A stretch of DNA of 64,000 bases from Pseudomonadota bacterium (GCA_027621405.1 JAQCBT010000002.1:207133-271132), one strand, 5' to 3'; positions 54,384 to 63,965 are shown, counted from the stretch's first letter. Numbers and translations: made by a program. Notes: generated from the letters alone by a model not told the origin.

Positions 54384-54780
54384 AAAATCACCTATTCTAT
54401 AAAGTCATACAACCAGAACTTATATTTCGCCTTCGGAAAAGCTGGCAAGCTACTGAAATAAAAAGAGTTAAATAGGTCAAGATAGGGCTATTTTCTGGCA
54501 GATTATGATAAAGTATTCCGCCGAGGAGCAGATACAGCAGTTTGGAGAGCCTATATCAGCCTTTCAAAGGCCTGTTTCAGGCTTCTTGCTTATGTCTCGT
54601 GCCAGTTCTGTGACCGGGGTCACTGAGATTTAAGCTAACTCGTTGAAACTAGGGGCTTTCCGGGCCAATAATCGGCGGGTATGAGGATCTGGCGGGCTTA
54701 CTGCGGATTTTTTGCCCTCCTCGATGGCAAGGATCTACAGCGAAGTAGTAGCGAACTACAGAGTAGCTCAAAAGCAAACA
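54384..54780. other. Intergenic region before the secreted unknown protein
   Basis: About 400 bp with no convincing gene. A palindrome GTGACC GG GGTCAC lies at 54610-54623 and a smaller GCCTGTTTCAGGC hairpin near 54568-54582. These are candidates for regulation of the next gene. The first 100 bp are AT-rich. Confidence 0.5.
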
Positions 54781-56877
54781 ATGTTGCGATCGGTTTTGAC
54801 AATGGAAACAGTCTTCAGGACAGGTAAGCTTCTGCTCTTATTGCTGGTTTGGATACCGGCCTACCTGCATGCCGATGTGGCAGTACTGGTACATCAGGCG
54901 ACCCTGGTTGAGACCAATCCAGAAGAGACGGTAGTCTCAGATGAAGATAATCCAAACCCGCAGCCTGAAATCGGTACCCAGGCCAATGCATCCTACCTGA
55001 GTGCACCGGGTTGGGCCGTCACCGGATCTTCATTCATCGATGTGGCCACCTATGTCTTTGACATGGGTACGACCGAGTCAGTCACGGCTGCTACCTTGCG
55101 GATTCCTATTCGTGATCACTTTTCCCAGAATGGTTTGACGCCCCTGGAAGTTACTTTTTTTGCCGACAATGGCGAGATCGAATATACCGACTACACCAAC
55201 GGCTTTAATACATCTATCGCTGAAATCGATGTCACGATGTCTGATGTACTGGAGGTCAGTGTAACCGGTGCGGTAAATAGTGCATTGAATGTAAGTCGCT
55301 TTATTGGCTTCCGCATTCGCTCCGCTATCTCTCCAAGCCTGATCGCAGAAACCCTGTTTCCCCCCTATGCCGGTGTCAGGTTTACCACCGATCCAGTACT
55401 GGAGTTCGTTCCCGGCGCCCCGCCGTCATTACCACAGGACGTGGCGGCATTCGACGTGCACACCCTGGTTGTGCCGGATATTGATGTACCCAGCGTCGGT
55501 AATGCCTCCGCACAGTTCCGCTTGATCGATCCGGAAAATCTCACCTTTGAGCTGACCAGTGTAACCGTGAACGAAGAAGCAGGCAGTGGTCCGGTTTTGT
55601 CGGGCGCCGATCTGTTCAATTGCTCCGCTTTTGAACCACCGGAGACTGGTGGAGTGGCGGCCGGTGCTGCAACTTACTCTGTAAATTCCGGTATTCTGGA
55701 TGTGCCCAGTGTTGACCTGTTTGGCGAACAGATCAATGTTCGGCTTGAACTGATTGATGGCTCAAGCCCACCACTGTTCGAGACCCTGGCGCTGGAGGCT
55801 GTTCAGTCCGGTCCGTCCGATGCGACCCAGTCAGCGCTGAAGGGTGGCTTGCTGCTGGAACCTGCCCAGGACTTCGTGCCCCTCTGTCACGGCTGGGTTC
55901 TGGTAGGGGACTATATCCGCAACCGGATTGTAGAAAGGAATATCATCAGTGGTGAGACTGGTGCCACGTATCCCTTCAATACTGCACCGGATCAATTCAC
56001 ACTGGACAAGGCGAATAATCGAGTCTTCATGACCGTATTCCCCGAATCCGAGAGGCTATACAGGCTGGATCTTAACACGGGAACAATCGCTAACATTAAG
56101 CTGTCACAGACTGTTTATGTTGATCCCAATGATACTAATTCTTCCAACGCTACCTACGGATTTGCCTTGAGGGATGTGGCTCTGGGTGAGAATGGTAATA
56201 TCTTCGCGCTTTTATTCGACGGCGTGCGCAGGCAACCGGCAGACGAACTCATTCCCTATGCCGATCAAGGTCTGTGGATGGGATTACTGGATCCCAATGG
56301 CAATTTCCTGATCCAGAGCATCCCTCTGGAGGACCCGATTCGCATTGAGTATGACCCGGTTCAGGACAATGTGTTTCTGGCGACGGAATCCAATCTTGCA
56401 ACACTGAATTTTGATCCAGCTACTAACGCCTTAACCGTCGTTCCAGGTACGGACATACCAATCGGTCAAGGCTGCACAGATTTCGATATTTCCCCCGATG
56501 GAACACGCCTTGCCTATGTCTGCCCTAATGGCAATTATGGCGATGGGGATTTCAGTGTTGCGGACCTGGATCCGGAAGCCTATTACAACAATGATGGGGC
56601 CTGGTTCTTTGGCACGTCGCCGGTGAGCGCAACCTTCAGTGCCGACGGCACGCTGTTTATAGGCACCGATAACGAAAAACTCTACGTCTTCGATGTGAAG
56701 ACTCACCTGATTCTGGAAGACTTCGACCTGGGCCTGATTGAGGGTGAAACTATCCGCAAGGTCCGCCTGTCCGCGGATGGCCAGTTGATTTACATCTTCC
56801 TAAATAATCCAAACCGCGCGGCTAACAGCAAGTTCTACTGGATGCCCATGCCTGCGATTACCGGAACACCGCTTTAA
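54781..56877 (+). CDS. Secreted protein of unknown function with C-terminal beta-propeller-like region
   Basis: Not recognised as a named family. ATG at 54781 gives 698 residues; the frame is open from 54712, and ATG at 54802 is a closer alternative to the signal peptide (TGKLLLLLLVWIPAYLHA, cleavage after HA). No start has a good ribosome binding site. After the signal comes a beta-rich region without recognised motifs (about 45-360, very few cysteines), then about 320 residues with repeated propeller-blade-like units such as KANNRVFMT...RLYRLDLNTG, ISPDGTRLAYVC, FSADGTLFIGTDNEKLYVFD and LSADGQLIYIF. It probably acts in the periplasm or outside. It sits between otherwise conserved genes and looks like an insertion. 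Confidence 0.75.
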   Translation: MLRSVLTMETVFRTGKLLLLLLVWIPAYLHADVAVLVHQATLVETNPEETVVSDEDNPNPQPEIGTQANASYLSAPGWAVTGSSFIDVATYVFDMGTTESVTAATLRIPIRDHFSQNGLTPLEVTFFADNGEIEYTDYTNGFNTSIAEIDVTMSDVLEVSVTGAVNSALNVSRFIGFRIRSAISPSLIAETLFPPYAGVRFTTDPVLEFVPGAPPSLPQDVAAFDVHTLVVPDIDVPSVGNASAQFRLIDPENLTFELTSVTVNEEAGSGPVLSGADLFNCSAFEPPETGGVAAGAATYSVNSGILDVPSVDLFGEQINVRLELIDGSSPPLFETLALEAVQSGPSDATQSALKGGLLLEPAQDFVPLCHGWVLVGDYIRNRIVERNIISGETGATYPFNTAPDQFTLDKANNRVFMTVFPESERLYRLDLNTGTIANIKLSQTVYVDPNDTNSSNATYGFALRDVALGENGNIFALLFDGVRRQPADELIPYADQGLWMGLLDPNGNFLIQSIPLEDPIRIEYDPVQDNVFLATESNLATLNFDPATNALTVVPGTDIPIGQGCTDFDISPDGTRLAYVCPNGNYGDGDFSVADLDPEAYYNNDGAWFFGTSPVSATFSADGTLFIGTDNEKLYVFDVKTHLILEDFDLGLIEGETIRKVRLSADGQLIYIFLNNPNRAANSKFYWMPMPAITGTPL

Positions 56878-56902
56878 TCTGCAGGCCTGAGGCATACAAT
56901 CG

Positions 56903-57103
56903 CTATTGCAGTTGCTCCGGGTCTTCATCCTCGGTGGGGTAGAAGGACTCGCCGGCGATGCTATGTTTCTCGGTAGCCCACTCGCCGAAATCGATTAGCT
57001 GGCAGCGCTCGCTGCAGAAGGGGCGAAAGCGGTTGTCTTTGGACCAGGCTACGGGCTTCTGGCAGCCAGGGCAATTTACTGTTCTCTTGCTTTCCTTATC
57101 CAT
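56903..57103 (-). CDS. yacG: DNA gyrase inhibitor YacG
   Basis: Small zinc protein that binds GyrB and inhibits gyrase. The 66 residues hold the four-cysteine zinc site C11-P-G-C14 and C30-S-E-R-C34, the [17 protein letters not shown] signature and an acidic C-terminal tail. It overlaps coaE by 8 bp, the usual pairing. Confidence 0.95.
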   Translation of the reverse strand: MDKESKRTVNCPGCQKPVAWSKDNRFRPFCSERCQLIDFGEWATEKHSIAGESFYPTEDEDPEQLQ

Positions 57104-57698
57104 TCGCTTTTGCCAACCTGAGAAACTTTTTGTGCAGCACGCTCACTTGCTTGTCGATTTCCTCGACAGCCCCCTCATTGTTAATGACTTCATCCGCTGC
57201 GTCCAATCGCTCATCACGGCTTATCTGTGAAGCGATGATGCCGCGAATTGTCTCTTCGTGGCTACCATCCCTGAGCATGGCCCTCTGCAGTTGTGTGTCT
57301 TCTGAGACATCGACGACGAGTATCCGGTCAACCATTTCTTTCTGGCTGGTTTCCAGGAGCAGGGGAGATTCCAGAATCGTATAGCTGGACTCACTCCTGC
57401 TAAGTCGTTGTTTCAACAATTCGCCGATGATCGGGTGTAATAGTCGTTCCAGCCAGCGTCTCTCCGCCTCATCGGCGAAAACGATTGCACGCAATGCCCG
57501 CCGATTGAGAGATCCTTCGGAATTGATGATGGATTGACCAAAATGAGAAGCGATCTCCGCCAGGGCAGGTGAGCCAGTTGCAACGGCTTCGCGGGCAAGC
57601 TGATCGGCGTCGATGACTTCGATGCCCTGCCTCGCAAAACTTTCAGAGACCGTGCTCTTGCCGCTCCCTATGCCTCCCGTTAGGCCAACTACATACAT
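57096..57698 (-). CDS. coaE: Dephospho-CoA kinase CoaE
   Basis: Final step of coenzyme A synthesis. The 200 residues contain the Walker A loop [12 protein letters not shown] (6-17), [10 protein letters not shown] and the lid arginines near [15 protein letters not shown]. It follows pilD by 32 bp and overlaps yacG, as in Pseudomonas where pilBCD-coaE-yacG form one unit. Confidence 0.97.
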   Translation of the reverse strand: MYVVGLTGGIGSGKSTVSESFARQGIEVIDADQLAREAVATGSPALAEIASHFGQSIINSEGSLNRRALRAIVFADEAERRWLERLLHPIIGELLKQRLSRSESSYTILESPLLLETSQKEMVDRILVVDVSEDTQLQRAMLRDGSHEETIRGIIASQISRDERLDAADEVINNEGAVEEIDKQVSVLHKKFLRLAKANG

Positions 57699-57730
57699 TC
57701 GCTGAGTCCAATTATGAGCCGCAGTGTTGC

Positions 57731-58639
57731 TTAAAGACCTGCCCCTGACATCGCGCTGAGATACATGTTACTGAGTTGTGGTCCCCATATCAGCATGATG
57801 AATCCGGCTCCAGCCAGGAACGGGCCGAATGGCATTGGCGCGGAGCGGTCTCGCCCCATGATCAGGATCATCAGTATCCCGAACACGGCGCCTACCAGAG
57901 AAGACAGAATAATGACGGGCAACAGGCTCTGCCACCCCATCCAGGCACCGATGGCAGCCAGTAGCTTAAAATCGCCATAGCCCATACCTTCCTTGCCTGT
58001 GAGCAGTTTGAACAACCAGTAAAATGACCACAGCGACAGGTAGCCGGCAATGGCACCTATGACAGCATCTGTGAGGCTGACGCCGAAGCCCATGTCGATC
58101 GTATTGACCAGTAATCCCGCCCAGAGTAGCGGTATGGTAATGTCGTCCGGCAACAGTTGGTGGTCATAGTCGATAAGTGTGAGTGCGACGAGGCACCAGG
58201 TAAACAGAAGAAGAGCCAGGGTAAGCCACGTGGCGCCGAAGCTGTAGGCAACGAGTCCGGAAAGCACGCCGTTCGCAAATTCCACCGAGGGGTAGCGCAG
58301 TGAGATTTTCTGCTTGCACTGGGAGCATTTGCCACCAAGAAAAACGTAGCTGGCTACAGGAATATTTTCCCAGGGCTTTATCTGGTGTTTGCAGTTGGGG
58401 CAGTGGGATTCAGGCTTTGCCAGATTGAAAGTGTCGAAATCGACACGAGCTTCAGCCGTGATTTCTGGCTTGTCCTTGAGTTCTAGGAATTCACAGCACT
58501 GTTGGTGCCAGTCCCTCTGCATCATTATGGGAAGGCGGTAAACCACCACGTTAAGGAAGCTGCCAACCAGCATTCCCAAAATCACGCAAACGGCTATCAG
58601 GAAGCCGGGGCTTGCCTGTAGAAGCTCGACTATTGCCAT
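57731..58639 (-). CDS. pilD: Prepilin peptidase PilD
   Basis: Inner-membrane aspartyl protease that cleaves and N-methylates type IV prepilins and type II secretion pseudopilins. The 302 residues include the cytoplasmic four-cysteine zinc loop (CPNC...CSQC, about 75-104), the two catalytic aspartates in LIDYDHQLLPD and GYGDFK, and about eight membrane helices. Its substrates here are the pilins at 62560 and 63251. Confidence 0.97.
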   Translation of the reverse strand: MAIVELLQASPGFLIAVCVILGMLVGSFLNVVVYRLPIMMQRDWHQQCCEFLELKDKPEITAEARVDFDTFNLAKPESHCPNCKHQIKPWENIPVASYVFLGGKCSQCKQKISLRYPSVEFANGVLSGLVAYSFGATWLTLALLLFTWCLVALTLIDYDHQLLPDDITIPLLWAGLLVNTIDMGFGVSLTDAVIGAIAGYLSLWSFYWLFKLLTGKEGMGYGDFKLLAAIGAWMGWQSLLPVIILSSLVGAVFGILMILIMGRDRSAPMPFGPFLAGAGFIMLIWGPQLSNMYLSAMSGAGL

Positions 58640-58652
58640 GCAGGAAGAGGGC

Positions 58653-59870
58653 TTACATCACCGCGCCGAGTTGGAAGATGGGCAGGTACATCGCAATCAT
58701 CAGGCCGCCAACGAGGATACCCAGTACGGCCATGATCATTGGTTCCATCAGGGCTGTCAGGCCGTCAACGGCGTTATCGACTTCTGCCTCGTAATAGACT
58801 GCACACTTGTCCAGCATGGAATCCAGCGCACCAGATTCTTCGCCAATACCAACCATCTGGGTGATCATCACAGGGAAGAGGGTGGTGTTCTTGATCGCGA
58901 AATTCAATTGTTGACCAGTGGTCACATCGTCCTTGATCTTCTTCGTTGCCGTGGCGTAAACCACGTTGCCGGTGGCGCCTGCCACGGAGTCAAGGGCGTC
59001 GACCAGGGGCACACCAGCAGAGAATGTGGTGGCCAGTGTGCGTGTGAAACGCGCATAACAGGAAGAATTCATGATGGGGCCGACGATGGGCATTTTCAGT
59101 GAGAGTCGATCGAGGAAGTTACGGAAGGCTTCCGATCGAACCTTGGCCTCCTTGAATATCACTGCACCTATTGCGGCACCGATACAGGCCTTCCACCAGT
59201 GAGCGATGGCAAAGTCTGACAGGGTGAGTACGAACTGCGTGAATGCCGGTAGTTCTGCTCCGAAGCTGGAGAAGGTTTCGGCGAACTGAGGCACCACCTT
59301 AACCAGCAGCAAGCCGGTAACGACGATGGCTACCGCGACTACCGCGATAGGGTAGTTCATCGCTTTCTTGATCTTCGCCTTCAAGGCTTCAGATTTTTCC
59401 TTGTAGGTTGCCAACCTGTCCAGCATGGTTTCCAGGGCACCGGATTGTTCACCGGCATCGACGAGGTTACAGAACAGGTCATCGAAATAGCGTGGGTGCT
59501 TGCGGATACAATCGGCGAAGTTATTACCGGCGGCGATGTCGTCCCGGATGAGCAGGACCAGTTCGCGCATGGAGGGATTTTCCAGACTCTCACCCACAAT
59601 CTCAAAGGATTGCACCAGCGGAATACCGGATTTCATCATGGTTGCGAGCTGACGAGTGAAGACGGCGATGTCTGCCGGTTTGATCTTCTGCTTCTTGGTA
59701 CCGAAGATCTCCTTGGGCTTGCGTTTGACCCGGGTAGGATTTACGCCCTGCTTTCGCAGTTGCGCCTTCACCAGGGCCTGGCTGGAGCCCTGGATCTCAC
59801 CCTTGGTCTTGTTGCCGGCCTTATCGGTGCCCTGCCAAACGTAAATATTCTGTACGGCTTCAGTCGCCAT
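58653..59870 (-). CDS. pilC: Type IV pilus inner-membrane platform protein PilC
   Basis: Platform protein that couples the PilB motor to pilin insertion. The 405 residues show two GspF-type domains (about 70-190 and 275-395) and three transmembrane helices, with FTRQLATMMKSGIPLVQSFE and FTRTLATTFSAGVPLVDALD as the paired repeats. It is 13 bp from pilD. Confidence 0.97.
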   Translation of the reverse strand: MATEAVQNIYVWQGTDKAGNKTKGEIQGSSQALVKAQLRKQGVNPTRVKRKPKEIFGTKKQKIKPADIAVFTRQLATMMKSGIPLVQSFEIVGESLENPSMRELVLLIRDDIAAGNNFADCIRKHPRYFDDLFCNLVDAGEQSGALETMLDRLATYKEKSEALKAKIKKAMNYPIAVVAVAIVVTGLLLVKVVPQFAETFSSFGAELPAFTQFVLTLSDFAIAHWWKACIGAAIGAVIFKEAKVRSEAFRNFLDRLSLKMPIVGPIMNSSCYARFTRTLATTFSAGVPLVDALDSVAGATGNVVYATATKKIKDDVTTGQQLNFAIKNTTLFPVMITQMVGIGEESGALDSMLDKCAVYYEAEVDNAVDGLTALMEPMIMAVLGILVGGLMIAMYLPIFQLGAVM

Positions 59871-59964
59871 ATGTCACCTCTTTCACCTCGTCCAACCCGG
59901 CTCGCAGCTGGTGGATCAGGATCCTGCGGGAATTCCGGCCAACTATATCATAGGGGGCCGGGAA

Positions 59965-61659
59965 TCAGGTAAGTCTGTTGGCCTCATCGAGGCTCGTAAG
60001 CCCTTGTGCTACCTTCAATAATGCCGATTGTCGCAGGTTGTTGAAGCCCTCTCTCTGGGCCTGGTCTGCAATCTCAATGGAATTGCCATCGTCCATGATA
60101 ATGCGGGACATGGCATCGGTTATTTGAACCACTTCATAGATTCCCACACGCCCCTTATAGCCTTCCTTGCAGCTGTCGCAGCCCACGGCCTTGAAGAGTT
60201 GCAGATCTTGCAGCTGCTCCTCCTTAAACCCCTCTTCTATAAGGACTTTTTCGGGAATCTCCACACTTTCTTTACAATTGGGACAGAGCCGCCTGGCGAG
60301 ACGCTGGGCGATGATCAGACTCACCGAGGTGGCGAGGTTGAAGGCAGGTATACCCATGTTCCTGAGTCGGGTGAGGGTCTCTGGCGCACTGTTGGTATGC
60401 AGGGTGGAAAGCACCATATGGCCGGTCTGGGCGGCCTTGATGGCGATTTCGGCGGTTTCCAGGTCACGGATTTCCCCGACCATGACCACATCCGGGTCTT
60501 GTCGTAGAAAGGCCCTGAGAGCCGCCGCGAAATCCAGACCCTTCTTCGCATTAACAGGCACCTGGTTTACACCCTCCAGGTTGATTTCCACCGGGTCTTC
60601 CGCCGTGGAAATATTGCGTTCAGGCGTGTTGAGGATGTTCAGGCCCGTATAGAGGGACACGGTCTTCCCTGATCCCGTAGGCCCCGTGACCAGTATCAAG
60701 CCCTGATGCTGATGCAGGGCTTTCATATAGAGTTCTTTTTGTGAATCCTCGTAGCCCAGGGCATCGATTCCCATCTTGGCGCTGGAGGGGTCGAGGATTC
60801 GCAACACGATCTTCTCACCCCACAGGGTAGGCAGAGTATTCACACGAAAGTCGATAGCACGGGTCTTCGAGACCTTCATCTTTATGCGCCCATCCTGCGG
60901 CACCCGTTTCTCGGAAATGTCCATCTGGGACATGATCTTGATTCTCGAGGCGATGCGACTGGCGATGTTGATCGGCGGTCGGGTCACTTCATGCAGGATG
61001 CCGTCGGTTCGGAAACGCACGCGGTAGGTCTTTTCGTAGGGTTCGACGTGAATATCGGAGGCACCGGTTCGAATGGCATCGAGCAATACCTTGTTGACGA
61101 AGCGGACGATTGGCGTCTCGTCGCTGCTGCTTTCTTCCGGCTCTTCGTCCTGCTCCGGATCGACGATGTCCAGATCATCGAGGGCGATATCATCCAGGTT
61201 GCCCAGTGCGGAATCATTGTCTTCTTCATTGTCCAGATAGTCCCTGATTGCACGGGCCAGCTTGTCTTCTTCGACAACGATAGCCTCCACACCCACTCCG
61301 GCCGCAAATTTGACTTCGTCAAATGCCTCGATGTTTGCTGGATCGGAAACCGCCAGGTACAAACGGTTGGATCGTTTTATCAGGGGCAGCACATTGTGCT
61401 TGCGAATCAGTCTGGCATCGATCAGGTTGGTGGGGGTGTGCTGGAAATCGAAGGAGTCCAGGTCGAGTAGTGGTGCCCCGAATTCTTCCGACGCAGCCAG
61501 CGCGATAGCGTAACAATCGATGTTGTTACTACTGATCAATTGCGTGACGAAGGCGATCTTGGCTTCTGCCGCTGATTCCATAGCGGCTAGCGCCTGGGCT
61601 TCGTCAATTAGCTTGTCGGAGACCAGCCTCCTAGCCAATCCCCCCATATGTGTAGACAT
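59965..61659 (-). CDS. pilB: Type IV pilus extension ATPase PilB
   Basis: Hexameric ATPase driving pilus assembly. The 564 residues contain an N-terminal MshEN-type domain, Walker A GPTGSGKT (about 325-332), Walker B GEIRDLETAEIA, and a C-terminal four-cysteine zinc site (CPNC...CDSC). It is the first gene of pilB-pilC-pilD-coaE-yacG on the minus strand. A TATAAT -10 on the minus strand lies at 61707-61712. Confidence 0.97.
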   Translation of the reverse strand: MSTHMGGLARRLVSDKLIDEAQALAAMESAAEAKIAFVTQLISSNNIDCYAIALAASEEFGAPLLDLDSFDFQHTPTNLIDARLIRKHNVLPLIKRSNRLYLAVSDPANIEAFDEVKFAAGVGVEAIVVEEDKLARAIRDYLDNEEDNDSALGNLDDIALDDLDIVDPEQDEEPEESSSDETPIVRFVNKVLLDAIRTGASDIHVEPYEKTYRVRFRTDGILHEVTRPPINIASRIASRIKIMSQMDISEKRVPQDGRIKMKVSKTRAIDFRVNTLPTLWGEKIVLRILDPSSAKMGIDALGYEDSQKELYMKALHQHQGLILVTGPTGSGKTVSLYTGLNILNTPERNISTAEDPVEINLEGVNQVPVNAKKGLDFAAALRAFLRQDPDVVMVGEIRDLETAEIAIKAAQTGHMVLSTLHTNSAPETLTRLRNMGIPAFNLATSVSLIIAQRLARRLCPNCKESVEIPEKVLIEEGFKEEQLQDLQLFKAVGCDSCKEGYKGRVGIYEVVQITDAMSRIIMDDGNSIEIADQAQREGFNNLRQSALLKVAQGLTSLDEANRLT

Positions 61660-61706
61660 TGCGGCTTTAGGGTCCCTTTAAAGCGTGTAACAATGCGTGC
61701 CGACTA

Positions 61707-61712
61707 ATTATA
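61707..61712 (-). promoter_or_regulatory. Candidate -10 box for pilB
   Basis: On the minus strand the six bases read TATAAT, about 48 bp upstream of the pilB start. No good -35 was found 16-18 bp upstream, so the call is weak. Confidence 0.3.
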
Positions 61713-61773
61713 GATTATCATTTTGATTGCAGCTTAAATTGTTGGAAATTAAGCATTTTTCGGAGGTTTTGGC

Positions 61774-62523
61774 ATGGATCGGGCGATGAGCAGATGGCAG
61801 GCTTTTGGTATTCACCTGGCTATCAGCACCTTGCTGCTATTGGCAATGTTGGCGATCATTCTGCTGCTATGGTATCCCGGTCTGCTATTCAGCGTGGATG
61901 GTGGCTGGATGGGGCTGCGCATCGTTATCGGTGTGGATCTGGTTTTGGGACCGTTACTCACCCTCGTGGTATTCAAGGCAGGCAAACCTGGCTTGAAGTT
62001 TGACCTGAGCTGTATCGCCGCCTTTCAGCTTATTTGTATGACAGCAGGCATGTGGATCGTCTACGACGAGCGGCCGCTGGCCCTGGTGCTGGCCTACGAT
62101 ACCTTCTACAGCCTGACCAGGGATGAATTTGCCAATTACGAGAAAGACATCGGGTTCCTCGATGACATAGAAGGGCCATGGCCGAAACTGTTGTATACGG
62201 AATTGCCAGAGAACGATATTCAGGCAGATATCATCGCCATCCGCGGCGAATTTATTGGTGATCCGTTATTCATTCAAACCGACCGCTATCGATCACTGCC
62301 GAGTGCAGATGTCGGGTCCGTGTTCCGTTGGGAAGGTGATGTGAGAGCGCTTGTCAGCGAGGAATTGCTGGCGAGCCTGCCGGAAAATTGCCTGCTGAGT
62401 CGATTTATATCTTCAATCACCAGCGGGTATGTTTGCTTCGATGCAGAGAAGATGGAGTTGGAAAGCTTCTACCAGGAAAATCTCGCACTGCAAGTTGAAC
62501 CTGTCTCGGGGCTGGATGTTTGA
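61774..62523 (+). CDS. tfpZ: Type IV pilin accessory protein TfpZ
   Basis: Member of the TfpX/TfpZ family, membrane proteins encoded beside certain type IVa pilins and needed for their assembly. The 249 residues have about four hydrophobic helices in the first 110 (for example 14-34 and 45-70), then a soluble domain with YDTFYSLTRDEFANYEKD. GGAGG precedes the ATG. It converges with the pilin gene at 62560 and is divergent from pilB. Confidence 0.85.
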   Translation: MDRAMSRWQAFGIHLAISTLLLLAMLAIILLLWYPGLLFSVDGGWMGLRIVIGVDLVLGPLLTLVVFKAGKPGLKFDLSCIAAFQLICMTAGMWIVYDERPLALVLAYDTFYSLTRDEFANYEKDIGFLDDIEGPWPKLLYTELPENDIQADIIAIRGEFIGDPLFIQTDRYRSLPSADVGSVFRWEGDVRALVSEELLASLPENCLLSRFISSITSGYVCFDAEKMELESFYQENLALQVEPVSGLDV

Positions 62524-62559
62524 GTGAGGCCTGGTCGCAGGCAGGTAAGCCAGATAATT

Positions 62560-62979
62560 CTAGCAATAGCCGCCAATTACGCAGGTGCCGCCGGTAACCC
62601 ATTGGATGGGTGGCGTGATGCCCTGGGCTGCCAGGGTGTAAGTGATGCCTGCGAGGTCTGATCCATCTGCTCGCCAGGTCACAGTGATAACACCATCGAC
62701 GACGTCGATACCGTGGGTGTTGGCGGTCTGAGCCTGGGTGCCAGGAATGCCATTGGTCCCAGCGTCTGCATCGGTTAATGCATTGAATCGGTCTGAGTGA
62801 GCCTGGGTTATGATGGCTGCGCGGTAGTAACCAATCGCGAGTATCGCTTCTGTGAATCGGGCTCGATTACGGTAGAGATCGTAGGCGGGGAGAGCAACTG
62901 ATACCAGGATGCCTATTATGGCTGTCACAATCATCAGTTCTATTAGCGTGAAGCCTTGTTGTGATTGTTGCTTGTTCAT
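62560..62979 (-). CDS. Type IV pilin, second copy
   Basis: Type IVa pilin of 139 residues. The prepilin leader ends GFTLIELM with glycine before the phenylalanine that would be N-methylated and E5 conserved. The C-terminal disulfide loop is C-V-I-G-G-Y-C, ending the protein. It shares the same middle-to-end pattern as the 63251 pilin (ALTD.DAG, THG, GVIT.TW, GITY.L, TPP.QW) and is a divergent tandem copy. It may be a minor or alternative pilin. Confidence 0.93.
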   Translation of the reverse strand: MNKQQSQQGFTLIELMIVTAIIGILVSVALPAYDLYRNRARFTEAILAIGYYRAAIITQAHSDRFNALTDADAGTNGIPGTQAQTANTHGIDVVDGVITVTWRADGSDLAGITYTLAAQGITPPIQWVTGGTCVIGGYC

Positions 62980-63154
62980 GGCTCTCGAAAGTCTCTGTGT
63001 AAGTCCAATTCATCAGGCTGAGTCTTGCTGTTAGCAGTGGCAATCCGGGCCGCTACTGGTATCACTTGAACTACAGGGAAAGCAGGAAGAGAGTTGATTC
63101 TAAGGTTAAGCCGCGGATTACTGCCCAACCGGTTTAATTAATGTTTCTTAAGTT

Positions 63155-63197
63155 TAGAGAGAAGGCAGCACCCAGCGGAGGGGCATGGATGCTGCCA
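63155..63197 (-). terminator. Probable terminator downstream of the first pilin
   Basis: GGCAGCACCC (63164-63173) pairs with GGATGCTGCC (63187-63196) with one G-U-type mismatch. Read on the minus strand it is followed by TTCTCTCT. It lies about 55 bp past the pilin stop and would reduce readthrough into the second pilin gene. Confidence 0.6.
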
Positions 63198-63250
63198 GAA
63201 CTCTATCGCTACCATCAATGTTAACTAGTAGCTAGCTCGGTACTGGTCTC

Positions 63251-63664
63251 TTAGCAAAGACCGCTAGTCAGACATGTACCGCTTTCAGTCCACTGTACAG
63301 GAGGAGTAACGCCACCAGCAGTCAGGCTGTAGGTGATGCCGTCCATAGCGGAACCATCGTCCTGCCAGGTCATGGTGATCACGCCATTGGCAACAGCAGC
63401 ACCGTGAGTAGTTGCAGCAGCAGCTACGTCAGCAGGAATACCGAAAGCGCCGGCGTCCAGGTCAGTCAGGGCACAACCGTTGCAACGAGTCTGAATAGCC
63501 AGTTCTACAGCAGTCTTGCGAGGAGTTACAGCAAGTACCAGTTCTGAGAACGCAGCTCGGTTAGAATAGTTCTGGTAGGCAGGCAGTGCTACCGCGGCCA
63601 GGATACCGATGATCGCTACCACGATCATCAATTCGATAAGTGTAAAACCTTGAGTCTTTTTCAT
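63251..63664 (-). CDS. pilA: Major type IV pilin PilA
   Basis: Type IVa major pilin of 137 residues. The short leader MKKTQG is followed by [27 protein letters not shown], whose conserved E5 and hydrophobic helix form the pilus core. Cysteines occur as C-N-G-C in the middle and C-L-T-S-G-L-C at the very end. A good AGGAG-like site precedes the start. Placement near pilB and a candidate sigma-54 promoter upstream support major pilin status. Confidence 0.95.
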   Translation of the reverse strand: MKKTQGFTLIELMIVVAIIGILAAVALPAYQNYSNRAAFSELVLAVTPRKTAVELAIQTRCNGCALTDLDAGAFGIPADVAAAATTHGAAVANGVITMTWQDDGSAMDGITYSLTAGGVTPPVQWTESGTCLTSGLC

Positions 63665-63781
63665 TTCTATCTCCAGTCTATGATGTTTAAAACGTGTCTT
63701 GATCTGAATCGTTAGTCGTTCTGCAAATTTCTGATCTTCAGTCAGTCGTATCCGCTAAGTGATCAACGGTTGCATAGTACA

Positions 63782-63797
63782 TTCATGGACCGTGCCA
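63782..63797 (-). promoter_or_regulatory. Candidate sigma-54 promoter for pilA
   Basis: On the minus strand TGGCACG (63791-63797) matches the -24 consensus exactly, and the -12 part reads ATGAA instead of TTGCA/T at the right spacing, so the invariant GC is GA. It would start transcription about 105 bp upstream of pilA. PilR-like TGTC half sites lie at 63884-63888 (minus), 63906-63920 (palindrome TGACAA AAA TTGTCA) and 63946-63950 (plus). Confidence 0.35.
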
Positions 63798-63883
63798 ACT
63801 TTGAAAATATATTTTAAGTATCTGATAAATAAAAGAATATTAATTTTCAGCCTTCAATTATTCAATTCCCTGCTAAAGTTTCT

Positions 63884-63965
63884 GACAGCCTGCACGGGCA
63901 CTTAGTGACAAAAATTGTCAGCAAGGGCATAAAAAGTCCCCTAATGTGTCACTTGCGGGCCGCAA
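63884..63965. promoter_or_regulatory. Cluster of TGTC half sites and palindromes upstream of pilA
   Basis: Between 63884 and 63965 lie one CTGTC (minus), the palindrome TGACAA AAA TTGTCA (63906-63920), one GTGTC (plus) and the palindrome TTGCGG G CCGCAA (63953-63965). They begin about 90 bp upstream of the candidate -24 element, the range expected for a sigma-54 activator such as PilR. The rest of 63665-64000 is AT-rich and has no gene. Confidence 0.35.

Noticed and set aside
54481..54520. CTGGCAGATTATGATAAAG as a sigma-54 promoter
   Set aside because: The GG is not followed by GC after ten bases.
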